DNA from: an uncultured Clostridia bacterium
GTDB taxonomy: Bacteria; Bacillota; Clostridia; Christensenellales; Aristaeellaceae
DNA: 38,676 nt
Direction: 5' to 3'
NCBI GenBank assembly: GCA_937874275.1
Contig: CALNAU010000109.1
Span: 1 to 38,676 of the forward strand
In this document: one piece after another, positions 30,269-37,148 of the stretch
How the letters are laid out: the number at the start of each line of letters is the position of its first letter
Numbering within the stretch: the first letter of the stretch is position 1
Made by a program: the position numbers and the translations under genes
Notes under the pieces: generated by a model
Told to the model about the DNA's origin: nothing
Database searches by the model: none
The model's input: the letters and a program-made list of their open reading frames with translations, nothing else

Positions 30269-31381
30269 CTATTGCTGAGAGTAAGCCACCATGCTACCGG
30301 AGATGTGGGCGGACTTGCCGTCGGGCAGCAGCACCTTGTACCAGCCGCCCTTCTCCACCGCGATGACGGGGTACCTGGCGCCGGGGTCTGCCTTTCCCAC
30401 GATGGCGTCCTTCATGGAGGGGCCGCCGCGCAGGTTGGCCTGGCGGGAATGCGTCACCACCACGGTGCCCACGTAGGTCGTCCAGGAGTTGTACAGCCGC
30501 GCCGCGGCCAGTATCGCCTCTTCGCGGGTGAGCGGGTGGGTGGGGTAGAAATTGTGCTCCCCATCCAGCTCCATCACGGCCTGCCCGTTTTGAATGTCCG
30601 TATGGTCCAGCACCGTAAGCACCATGGAGGTCAAATCCTTAGTGCGCCAGTCATTGGCATCGTAGGGGGCGGTGCGTCCCGCGTACTGCTGGGCCACCTG
30701 GATGTCCGCCATGTCCGCGATATAAGGGTCGTTGGTGTGGTTCAGCTCGGGGTTGGGGTCGCCCATGTCCAGCAGCGCGCCGTACAGCTCGGCCGCTGCC
30801 ACGCCGCGCAGCACCATGTCATACTGGGCGCCCGCGCCGGAGGCAGCGTATTCCTCCTTGGTCAGATAATAGTGCGCGCGTTGTGCCTCGGGGTTCTTGG
30901 TCTTCAGGCGCACCACATTGGTCAGCAGGTTATGCAGGTCGGTCCAGGTGCACAGGCCCTCTACCTTCATCCCCTCGGGCACGATACCCAGCTTGCGCGC
31001 GGCGTTGATTTCATTGGCGCGGCGCTGCTCGGGCGATGGGATGGCCGTGGGACGCGGAGTAGGCTTGGGCGTAGGCGGCGTGAAGGGCTTTGGCTGTCTG
31101 TCCGTCAGGAATTGATTCATCACAAAGCCGTTGAACATGCCATACTGTACGTGCGACCACTGGCCGCCCACAAAGTCGCTGTACACCATCACGCTCTTGC
31201 CGTAGGGGATGGTGGTGATGACCTTGGCGTCGGTGCCGGCCTGTTCGCGCATATTGACGGACTTGCCGTTTTCGGTCTTGATGTACATGGTACCGGCGCC
31301 CGGGTCGTAGATGGAGGCGGATACCGGCAGCAAGCCCAGCAGCAGCGCCAACAACATCATCAGGGCGATTATTCTCTTCAT
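30269..31381 (-). CDS. Exported protein with two SH3-like (SH3b) domains
   Basis: A 370-aa exported protein. Signal peptide MKRIIALMMLLALLLGLLPV with site SAS-IYD, no lipobox. The first SH3b domain is at about 30-95 (KSVNMREQAGTDAKVITTIPY). A proline-rich linker KPFTPPTPKPTPRPTAIP is at about 98-116. A middle region of about 180 residues has no family that I recognise but contains HPLTREEAILAAARLYNSW, similar in style to S-layer homology repeats. The second SH3b domain is at about 303-368 (RQANLRGGPSMKDAIVGKAD). SH3b domains bind cell wall or protein ligands, so a wall-linked role is likely. It is last in a three-gene minus-strand unit. No catalytic domain was found. Confidence 0.8.
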   Translation of the reverse strand: MKRIIALMMLLALLLGLLPVSASIYDPGAGTMYIKTENGKSVNMREQAGTDAKVITTIPYGKSVMVYSDFVGGQWSHVQYGMFNGFVMNQFLTDRQPKPFTPPTPKPTPRPTAIPSPEQRRANEINAARKLGIVPEGMKVEGLCTWTDLHNLLTNVVRLKTKNPEAQRAHYYLTKEEYAASGAGAQYDMVLRGVAAAELYGALLDMGDPNPELNHTNDPYIADMADIQVAQQYAGRTAPYDANDWRTKDLTSMVLTVLDHTDIQNGQAVMELDGEHNFYPTHPLTREEAILAAARLYNSWTTYVGTVVVTHSRQANLRGGPSMKDAIVGKADPGARYPVIAVEKGGWYKVLLPDGKSAHISGSMVAYSQQ

Positions 31382-31414
31382 AGCGTCCTCCCTATCCCTT
31401 TTTATCTGGCTTTC

Positions 31415-32350
31415 CTATTTCACAAGTTCCTTGGCCGCGGCCAGCAGGGTTTCGGGGGTGGCGCTTTCCAGCACCAGGCTGCGGTTGATGCCCTCATCCT
31501 TGTTGAACCAGGTAATCAGGCCCATGCCGCTTTCGTTGTACATCATCTCGGCCTGATACTCGGCCAACTCGGCGGCGGCAAAGTGCTCCCACGGCACCAT
31601 CTGTCCGGACGGGTCATAGGGTTCGGTATCCTTGGCGGCGAAAAGCAGGTAGTTCTTGCCATCCAGCTGGTAGGACACCAAGCCGGCCGGGCTGTCCTTC
31701 CCCAATTTGAAGTACTTGACATCCGTGGCGCCCTGCGGGGCAGCGAAGGTGATGCCCAGCGCCTCCCCCAGCGCCTTCTCGTCGGATGCCTCATACGGGG
31801 CGACCAGCGTGCCAAAGGGGATGATGTCCGGCTCGCTCATCAGCTCCTGCTCCCACTCGGCATTGGCATAGGCCAACTTCATCAGCTTGTCCAGCGTAGC
31901 GCCAATCGCCATGGAGGCGTTGAACACCTGCTCGTTGCGCGCGTCGTACCACATCACCACGCCCGCTTCCCCCTCGGTATACATCACACGACCGGGATAA
32001 GCGCCAATCATCATCTTTCTGTCGGTTTCCCATGGGAAGAACATGCCGGAGAGGTCCTCCATTTGTGTGCCCTTGAATGCGCGGATGGCGCATTCCGATC
32101 CCTCCCAGGTAAACTGCACCTGGAAGATGACCGGCCCGTCCTTCCCCTTGATGTAGGAGTAGCGCGCGTCCGTCGCCCCCTCGGGCAAAGTGGCGCCGAA
32201 GGTGCCCGATTCCTTGGCTGCCTCCTCGGCGGTGGCTTCAACGACTGGGTTGGGCAGACCTATGGCGGGGCCCTGTTCGGCCAGCGCCAACGGCAGGGAG
32301 AGTGTGACCAACAGGGCCACCATGATTAGACAGGCAAGCATCCGTTTCAT
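31415..32350 (-). CDS. Exported protein with two repeated domains, unknown function
   Basis: A 311-aa protein with signal peptide MKRMLACLIMVALLVTLSLP and site ALA-EQG, without lipobox. The mature part has two repeats of about 120 residues: GATLPEGATDARYSYIKGKD to MAIGATLDKLMKLAY (about 50-165), and ITFAAPQGATDVKYFKLGKD to ATPETLLAAAKELV (about 200-310). Shared features are the PxGATD-x-Y-x-K-GKD start, a PW(E) pair, and the pattern Y-x-E-x-G-x-G-x-x-x-WF/WY. This layout recalls DUF4367-like domains, which I cannot confirm. It lies between a 43-aa peptide gene (57 bases) and the SH3b gene (33 bases). Confidence 0.75.
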   Translation of the reverse strand: MKRMLACLIMVALLVTLSLPLALAEQGPAIGLPNPVVEATAEEAAKESGTFGATLPEGATDARYSYIKGKDGPVIFQVQFTWEGSECAIRAFKGTQMEDLSGMFFPWETDRKMMIGAYPGRVMYTEGEAGVVMWYDARNEQVFNASMAIGATLDKLMKLAYANAEWEQELMSEPDIIPFGTLVAPYEASDEKALGEALGITFAAPQGATDVKYFKLGKDSPAGLVSYQLDGKNYLLFAAKDTEPYDPSGQMVPWEHFAAAELAEYQAEMMYNESGMGLITWFNKDEGINRSLVLESATPETLLAAAKELVK

Positions 32351-32407
32351 AAGGGTTCCTCCTTCGTTTCGGTTCGTATTTTTATTGATGGAGCAATCTC
32401 CGTCAAA

Positions 32408-32539
32408 TCAAGGGTTGCATAGGGTCCCTGCCGGCTGCGCCTCCACGATGGGATACGGCTCAAGCGTCATCACCCCGTCATCCGGGATGTACAGCAGCGT
32501 CAGCAGGGCGAATATCACAAGCGCACAAAGCGATTTCAT
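32408..32539 (-). CDS. Small 43-aa exported or membrane peptide
   Basis: A tiny gene with strong initiation: AGGAGG lies 6 bases before ATG 32539. The product starts MKSLCALVIFALLTLLYIPD, a hydrophobic helix of about 15 residues after one lysine, followed by an acidic and proline-rich tail ending AQPAGTLCNP. There are two cysteines (residues 5 and 41). It could be a single-pass membrane peptide or a secreted precursor; no homologue is recognised. It heads the minus-strand unit of exported proteins, 57 bases before the two-domain protein. A TATAAG box about 30-35 bases before the ribosome binding site is a possible -10 element without a good -35 partner. Confidence 0.6.
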   Translation of the reverse strand: MKSLCALVIFALLTLLYIPDDGVMTLEPYPIVEAQPAGTLCNP

Positions 32540-32678
32540 GGCCGCCTCCTGTATGTCGGTTGGTTGATGTCACCATCATCTCTTATATGCAATGAGTGCC
32601 GGTGCAAGGCCAAAATATGCCACCCAGTGGAAAGAAAATTTTCCGCCCTAAGCGTGTGCCTTATTTGTTACGAGAATA

Positions 32679-32707
32679 TTGCCATAATCTTAACGATTTG
32701 GTATAAT
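32679..32707 (+). promoter_or_regulatory. Promoter of the exported protein gene at 32768
   Basis: TTGCCA 32679-32684 and TATAAT 32702-32707 are 17 bases apart; start codon 60 bases further on. A strong sigma-A promoter, divergent from the 43-aa peptide unit. Confidence 0.8.
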
Positions 32708-32767
32708 CTGGTGGGCTGCAACCAGGCCGCAAGCCCCGCGCCCCTTGGGCGCACAAAGGAGAGACGC

Positions 32768-33622
32768 ATGAAAACCTTGCTCAAACGCGCCGCTGCGCTG
32801 ATGATGCTGCTGATGCTCCTGCTGCCCGCGGTTACCCTTGCCCAGCCGCCGGTGACCGCGCCGCCGCCCCAGCCCAACCCGGAACAAGCCCCGGCTGAGG
32901 ACACTGCGTCCGAAACCCCCGCCATAGCCGAGGGAACCGCAGCCCCAGAGCAGCCTGCCGCCCTACCCGAAGCCCCCGCGGGCCAGCACAGCGCCCCAGA
33001 GGGCTTTGAATACCTGAAGGCAGCCAAGGCCAACGTCAACAAATACTTCACAGCCATCCGCATCCCCGGCTTTGAGCACACCGTGTACGCCTTCACCGAC
33101 AAGGGCGGCATCACCCAATTTCTGGTGTATGGCCGCCTGGACAAGAAGAAGGGCATGTACAAGACTGAGGTCAGCTCCCAGCTGATGGGTGACAGCCGCA
33201 GCTTCACCGTGACGGTGGTGGGCGACAAGCCCTACAAGGCCGTGTGGGATGACTTTGGCAAGCCCAAGGGCATCAAGCTGGACGATTCCACCCTCCCCCA
33301 GGGCTACCGCAAGACCAGCAAGACCGGCGTGAGCTACTTCACCAACCTGTTCAAACAAAAGGAGTACCGCGTGCTGGGCCGACTGGACGGCCGCGGCGAC
33401 GCCTATTACCCGCCGGTGTACGGCAAGCCCAAGGCCGGCAGCCTGGCCATCGACATCAGCCAGGACAGCCTGCGCTTTCACCTGGACGGTGAAAAGTACT
33501 ACCGTGTGCCCAAGGAGTACAAAAACGGCTTCGCGCTGCCTGTGTTCATCCGCACCCAAGAGGGGGAGCAGGTGGTGGTCTGGACCGACAAACCCATGCT
33601 CGACAGAAGCACCCTGAAATAG
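32768..33622 (+). CDS. Exported protein of unknown function with proline-rich N-terminal linker
   Basis: A 284-aa exported protein. The start ATG 32768 follows AAAGGAGAG. The signal peptide MKTLLKRAAALMMLLMLLLP has the likely site TLA-QPP and no lipobox. Residues about 26-75 are low complexity, rich in Pro/Ala/Glu (PPVTAPPPQPNPEQAPAEDT), a likely spacer through the wall. The folded part (about 80-284) is rich in Lys, Tyr and Gly, with two similar stretches, QFLVYGRLDKKKGMYKTEVS and EYRVLGRLDGRGDAYYPPVY, suggesting an internal repeat. No enzyme motif was seen. It has its own promoter and terminator. Function unknown. Confidence 0.75.
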   Translation: MKTLLKRAAALMMLLMLLLPAVTLAQPPVTAPPPQPNPEQAPAEDTASETPAIAEGTAAPEQPAALPEAPAGQHSAPEGFEYLKAAKANVNKYFTAIRIPGFEHTVYAFTDKGGITQFLVYGRLDKKKGMYKTEVSSQLMGDSRSFTVTVVGDKPYKAVWDDFGKPKGIKLDDSTLPQGYRKTSKTGVSYFTNLFKQKEYRVLGRLDGRGDAYYPPVYGKPKAGSLAIDISQDSLRFHLDGEKYYRVPKEYKNGFALPVFIRTQEGEQVVVWTDKPMLDRSTLK

Positions 33623-33638
33623 TCAGTTCAACATAATC

Positions 33639-33677
33639 AACCCGCCGCGCAGGAAATGAACCGCGCGGCGGGTTTTT
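33639..33677 (+). terminator. Intrinsic terminator
   Basis: AACCCGCCGCGC 33639-33650 and GCGCGGCGGGTT 33663-33674 form a 12-bp stem with a 12-base loop, followed by a T-run to 33677. It ends the exported protein gene. Confidence 0.9.
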
Positions 33678-33730
33678 CAATCTGCAGGGAAATTCCGTAG
33701 TGTATAGCCGGTGCCCTGCTCTTTACGCTG

Positions 33731-33739
33731 TGCTATAAT
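33731..33739 (+). promoter_or_regulatory. Extended -10 promoter of the glycerate kinase gene
   Basis: TGC followed by a perfect TATAAT at 33734-33739, 36 bases before the start codon. No good -35 box is present at 16-18 bases, so the extended -10 probably compensates. Confidence 0.6.
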
Positions 33740-33775
33740 GGCTGCAACATCATCACACCCCAAAGGAGGCCCATC

Positions 33776-35014
33776 ATGAGCATCCGACAGGACGCAGACC
33801 GCATCATGCAGGCCGCGCTCAAAGCCGCGCAGCCCGATACCGCCGTGCGCGAGGCGCTGGACAATATTCGCTTTAACCCCGACGGTCGCCTGGTGCTGGT
33901 GGCCATCGGCAAGGCTGCCTGGCAGATGGCCAAGGCTGCCCACGATGCGCTGGGCAAGCGCATCGACCAAGGCATTGTCATCACCAAGCACGGTCACGTG
34001 CAGGGCGAGCTGGGCGGCCTGACGCTGCGCGAAGCCGGGCATCCTGTGCCCGATGACAACAGCTTTTCCGCCACCCAGGAGGCCATTGACCTGGTGAAAA
34101 ACCTGACGGCCAAGGACAGCGTGCTGCTGCTGATATCGGGCGGCGGCTCGGCGCTGTTTGAGCAGCCGCTGATTACCCCGCAGGAGCTGCAGGGCATCAC
34201 CGCGCAGCTGCTCAAAAGCGGCGCCGACATTGTGGAGATGAACACCATCCGCAAGCGGCTGTCCGCCGTGAAGGGGGGGCGCCTCGCCCAGATGTGCGCC
34301 CCGGCCAGCGTATACGCGGTGGTGCTGTCGGACATCATTGGCGACCCGCTGGACATGATTGCCTCCGGCCCCGCCTGGCCGGACAACAGCACCTCGGCCG
34401 ACGCGCTGCGCATCGCCAACAAGTACCAGCTGGCCCTCTCGCCCGACGCCGCCGCCTGCCTGAGGCAGGAGACGCCCAAGGCGCTTGACAACGTACAAAG
34501 CCTGGTGACGGGCAGCGTGAAAGTGCTATGCCGCGCCGCAGCCGACGCCGCCCGAGCGCTGGGCTACAAGCCCTGCATCCTCACCGCCAGCCTGGCCTGC
34601 CAGGCGCGGGAGGCCGGCAGCTTCCTGGCCGCCATCGCCCAGTACCATCAGGATAGCGAAAAGAGCCTGTGCTTCATCGCCGGCGGCGAAACGGTGGTGA
34701 CCCTAACCGGCACCGGCAAGGGCGGCCGCAATCAGGAGCTGGCGCTCGCCGCGGCCCAGGGCATCGCGGGCCTTCACGAAACCGCCGTGTTTTCCCTGGG
34801 CTCGGACGGCACCGATGGCCCCACCGATGCCGCCGGTGGCTACTGCGATCAGGATACCGCCGGCCGCCTGGCCGCCCAGGGTATCGACATCCACCATGTA
34901 TTGCAGGACAACGATGCCTACCACGCGCTGGGCAAGGTGGACGGCCTCATCATGACCGGCCCCACAGGTACCAACGTCAACGACGTCAGCGTGGTGTTGA
35001 TTAGGAGAAAGTGA
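33776..35014 (+). CDS. Glycerate 2-kinase (GckA/TtuD type, DUF4147-MOFRL)
   Basis: A 412-aa type II glycerate kinase that phosphorylates D-glycerate to 2-phosphoglycerate with ATP. AAAGGAGG precedes ATG 33776. The N-terminal DUF4147 domain has LVAIGKAAWQMAKAAHDAL, LLISGGGSALFEQP, NTIRKRLSAVKGGRLAQM and SDIIGDPLDMIASGP. The C-terminal MOFRL domain has AGGETVVTLTGTGKGGRNQE and SDGTDGPTDAAGGY. All conserved blocks look intact. A tartronate-semialdehyde-reductase-like gene that would make glycerate is 1.3 kb away on the other strand. Product call is firm at the family level. Confidence 0.94.
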   Translation: MSIRQDADRIMQAALKAAQPDTAVREALDNIRFNPDGRLVLVAIGKAAWQMAKAAHDALGKRIDQGIVITKHGHVQGELGGLTLREAGHPVPDDNSFSATQEAIDLVKNLTAKDSVLLLISGGGSALFEQPLITPQELQGITAQLLKSGADIVEMNTIRKRLSAVKGGRLAQMCAPASVYAVVLSDIIGDPLDMIASGPAWPDNSTSADALRIANKYQLALSPDAAACLRQETPKALDNVQSLVTGSVKVLCRAAADAARALGYKPCILTASLACQAREAGSFLAAIAQYHQDSEKSLCFIAGGETVVTLTGTGKGGRNQELALAAAQGIAGLHETAVFSLGSDGTDGPTDAAGGYCDQDTAGRLAAQGIDIHHVLQDNDAYHALGKVDGLIMTGPTGTNVNDVSVVLIRRK

Positions 35015-35026
35015 CGATAATGAAGC

Positions 35027-35085
35027 GGGGAGGTGCTTTTTCGAGAAAAAGCGCCTCCCCGTACCCCTCCGCAAAAAGCTTTAAC
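35027..35085 (-). repeat. TTAAAG-hairpin element between convergent genes (copy 2)
   Basis: GGGGAGGTGCTTTTT 35027-35041 and AAAAAGCGCCTCCCC 35046-35060 form a 15-bp stem (one G-U) with loop CGAG. Read on the minus strand it is preceded by TTAAAGCTTTTTGCGGAGGG, like the lead-in of the element at 24258-24304. No U-tract flanks it. Confidence 0.6.
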
Positions 35086-35107
35086 AAGATAAACATATAG
35101 AAATATG

Positions 35108-35142
35108 AGAACCCATCTGCATATGATAAGCGAATGGGTTCT
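35108..35142. terminator. Hairpin between convergent genes, probable terminator
   Basis: AGAACCCAT 35108-35116 and ATGGGTTCT 35134-35142 form a 9-bp stem with a 17-base loop. TATCTATG follows on the plus strand and a T/A-rich stretch on the minus strand, so it may end either gene. Confidence 0.55.
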
Positions 35143-35165
35143 TATCTATGTGTGATGTGCGTACA

Positions 35166-35780
35166 CTAGAAAATCTGCCCCGGCAATGTCATCTTCACCT
35201 TGGGCGGAAACGCTTCGTCATACGCGTCCACGGCCTCATCGCGGATGCCGCCAAAGGCCGCGTCTTCCCGGAAGACGCCGTGCACACCATCCAGCGCGCC
35301 GGGGTACAGCGGCAGCGCCATGAAGGCGTCCAAGCTGCCGCCGTCGGGCAGCGTGATGCCATGGCGCGATGCGGGTACAAAGCCAAAGCGGCCATAATAA
35401 TCCGGGCTGCCGAAGATGAGCACCGCGCGCTCCCCCGCCTCGTAGGCCATGGCCAGCGTATGCCGCACCAGCGCACTGCCGATGCCCTGGCGCTGACGCG
35501 TGGGCACCACGCTCAGGGGACCGAAGGTGAGGGTATCCCATGCCCTGCCATCCTGCCCCTCCACCCGGGAGCGGCTGTAGACGATGCTGCCCACAATGTC
35601 GTCCCCCACTATCGCCAGCATATGCAACTGTGACAGATAACCCGCTGAATCCCGCAGCCGGTGCAGCAGGTAGTGCTCCACACAGCCGGGGCGGTATACA
35701 TTCCAGAATGCCTCCCGGGTCAGGCGCTCCACCGCCGCGTAGTCGGCGGGCGTTTCCGGGCGCATCATCAGGTTCTCCAT
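35166..35780 (-). CDS. GNAT family N-acetyltransferase (YhbS-like)
   Basis: A 204-aa acetyltransferase. The start MENLMMRPETPADYAAVERL is typical of YhbS-like GNATs. Motif A is LSVVPTRQRQGIGSALVRHT (RQRQGIGS), followed by VLIFGSPDYYGRFGFVPAS, the YhbS hallmark, and a C-terminal extension ending PGALDGVHGVFREDAAFGGI. It uses acetyl-CoA on an unknown small molecule or protein. It follows another GNAT gene by about 20 bases and is probably cotranscribed with it and the dehydrogenase gene. It ends in front of a convergent terminator region. Confidence 0.9.
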   Translation of the reverse strand: MENLMMRPETPADYAAVERLTREAFWNVYRPGCVEHYLLHRLRDSAGYLSQLHMLAIVGDDIVGSIVYSRSRVEGQDGRAWDTLTFGPLSVVPTRQRQGIGSALVRHTLAMAYEAGERAVLIFGSPDYYGRFGFVPASRHGITLPDGGSLDAFMALPLYPGALDGVHGVFREDAAFGGIRDEAVDAYDEAFPPKVKMTLPGQIF

Positions 35781-35800
35781 ATGCCGCGTTCCCTTATGCC

Positions 35801-36244
35801 TTAGGTATCAATCCGTTTGATGTCGGATAGCGCTTTGTTTCTGTATACCAGGTCTCCCCGGCTGGTGAAGCCCTGCCCCTCCCAGAACGCGTTGCCGCCC
35901 TGGTTGCGGTCAAACACCACCAGGGCCACCTTGTGGATGCCAAGCGCGGCCAGGGCAGCCAGCGCGCGTTGCACCAGCTGCCCGGCAATGCCCGCGCGCC
36001 TATGCTCGGGCGACACAGCCGTGTGGTAGATATAACCCCTGCGGCCGTCATGTCCGGCGATGATGACGCCCACGATGTCGCTGCCCGTGGTCGCCACATA
36101 GCAGGTTTGCGGGTTTCTATCCAGGAAACGCCCGATGCCCTCCCTGGAATCGTCCAGGTTATTCAGCCCCATGCCCTTGCAGGACAACCACAGCCGGTAC
36201 ACGGCTTCATAGTCATCCAGGGTCATTGCCCGTATGGTCGGCAC
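35801..36244 (-). CDS. GNAT family N-acetyltransferase (YpeA-like)
   Basis: A small acetyltransferase of 147 aa. The GTG start at 36244 is preferred because AAGGGG lies about 9 bases upstream; GTG 36253 would add three residues but abuts the same AAGGGG. The N-terminus reads PTIRAMTLDDYEAVYRLWLS followed by SCKGMGLNNLDDSREGIGRF, the YpeA-like pattern. Motif A is TAVSPEHRRAGIAGQLVQRA (HRRAGIAG), with a C-terminal NQGGNAFWEGQGFTSR. It lies 13-22 bases after the stop of the dehydrogenase gene, so the two are in one operon. The substrate is unknown. Confidence 0.9.
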   Translation of the reverse strand: MPTIRAMTLDDYEAVYRLWLSCKGMGLNNLDDSREGIGRFLDRNPQTCYVATTGSDIVGVIIAGHDGRRGYIYHTAVSPEHRRAGIAGQLVQRALAALAALGIHKVALVVFDRNQGGNAFWEGQGFTSRGDLVYRNKALSDIKRIDT

Positions 36245-36265
36245 GTTGTTCACCCCTTGCGGCGG

Positions 36266-37129
36266 TTATTCCTTGTCGTACTTGCGGATAATCGCCTGCG
36301 TGCCCTCATCGCCATAGCCTTCATCGGCTAGTTGGCGATAGGCGGCCAGCGCTGTATCCAGCACCGGCAGGCTCAGCCCGCGGTCGGCGGCCTCCTCGTG
36401 GGCCAGGCTCATATCCTTGATGAAGTGCTTGATATAAAAGCCCGGGCGATAGTCGCCCTCCGCCATCTTGGGGCCATTGTTGGCCAGCTGCCAGGAGCCG
36501 GCGGCACCGCCGGTGATGGTGCCCAGCATCTCATTCACGTCCAGCCCGGCCGCCTTGGCGTAGGCAATGGCCTCGGCCACGCCGCTGACGGCGCCCGCGA
36601 TGACAATCTGGTTGGCCATCTTGGTATGCTGGCCCTTGCCCGCGCTGCCCGCGTAGCGGATGGTCTTGCCCATGGCCTCAAACACCGGCGCGCACCGCAG
36701 GAAGGCATCCTCATCGCCGCCCACCATGATGGCCAGCGTGCCGTTGCGCGCACCAGTATCGCCGCCGCTTACCGGCGCGTCCAGCGCCTGCAGGCCCTTC
36801 TCCTTGGCCACGCTGTAGATGCGCTCGGCCAGCTTGGGCGAGGTGGTGGTCATATCAATCAGCGTGGCGCCCGGCTTGGCCGACAGGATGATGCCGCCCT
36901 GGCCGAAGTAGACCTCTTCCACATCCTTGGGAAAGCCCACCATGGTGATGACGACATCGGCCTCGCGCACACAGCCCTTGATGCTGTCGTGCCATACTGC
37001 CCCCTGCGCCACCACCTCCTGTGCGGATTCGCGCCTGCGGCTGTACACCTGTACGTCGTTGCCCGCCTTAAGCAGGTTGGCCACCATGCCGCGGCCCATC
37101 ACCCCGATGCCGATGAATGCGATGTTCAT
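36266..37129 (-). CDS. 2-hydroxy-3-oxopropionate (tartronate semialdehyde) reductase-like dehydrogenase
   Basis: A 287-aa NAD(P)-dependent beta-hydroxyacid dehydrogenase. The N-terminal Rossmann motif is IAFIGIGVMGRGMVANLLKA (GxGxMGxxM). The substrate signature DAPVSGGDTGARNGTLAIMV is at about 117-136. The catalytic lysine lies in GKGQHTKMANQIVIAG (Lys about 170), and the C-terminal helix includes IKHFIKDMSLAHEEA, with Lys-Asp of the family. Candidates are tartronate semialdehyde reductase (GarR/GlxR) and 3-hydroxyisobutyrate dehydrogenase. The nearby glycerate 2-kinase supports the first. It is transcribed toward the two GNAT genes. Confidence 0.9.
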   Translation of the reverse strand: MNIAFIGIGVMGRGMVANLLKAGNDVQVYSRRRESAQEVVAQGAVWHDSIKGCVREADVVITMVGFPKDVEEVYFGQGGIILSAKPGATLIDMTTTSPKLAERIYSVAKEKGLQALDAPVSGGDTGARNGTLAIMVGGDEDAFLRCAPVFEAMGKTIRYAGSAGKGQHTKMANQIVIAGAVSGVAEAIAYAKAAGLDVNEMLGTITGGAAGSWQLANNGPKMAEGDYRPGFYIKHFIKDMSLAHEEAADRGLSLPVLDTALAAYRQLADEGYGDEGTQAIIRKYDKE

Positions 37130-37148
37130 GAAACCCTCCTATATGGTT

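Noticed and set aside
30272..32329. Plus-strand open frame of 685 codons over the exported protein genes
   Set aside because: It is antisense to two genes with signal peptides and ribosome binding sites, is rich in His/Gln/Gly/Val as a GC-rich shadow frame, and has no ribosome binding site or domain.
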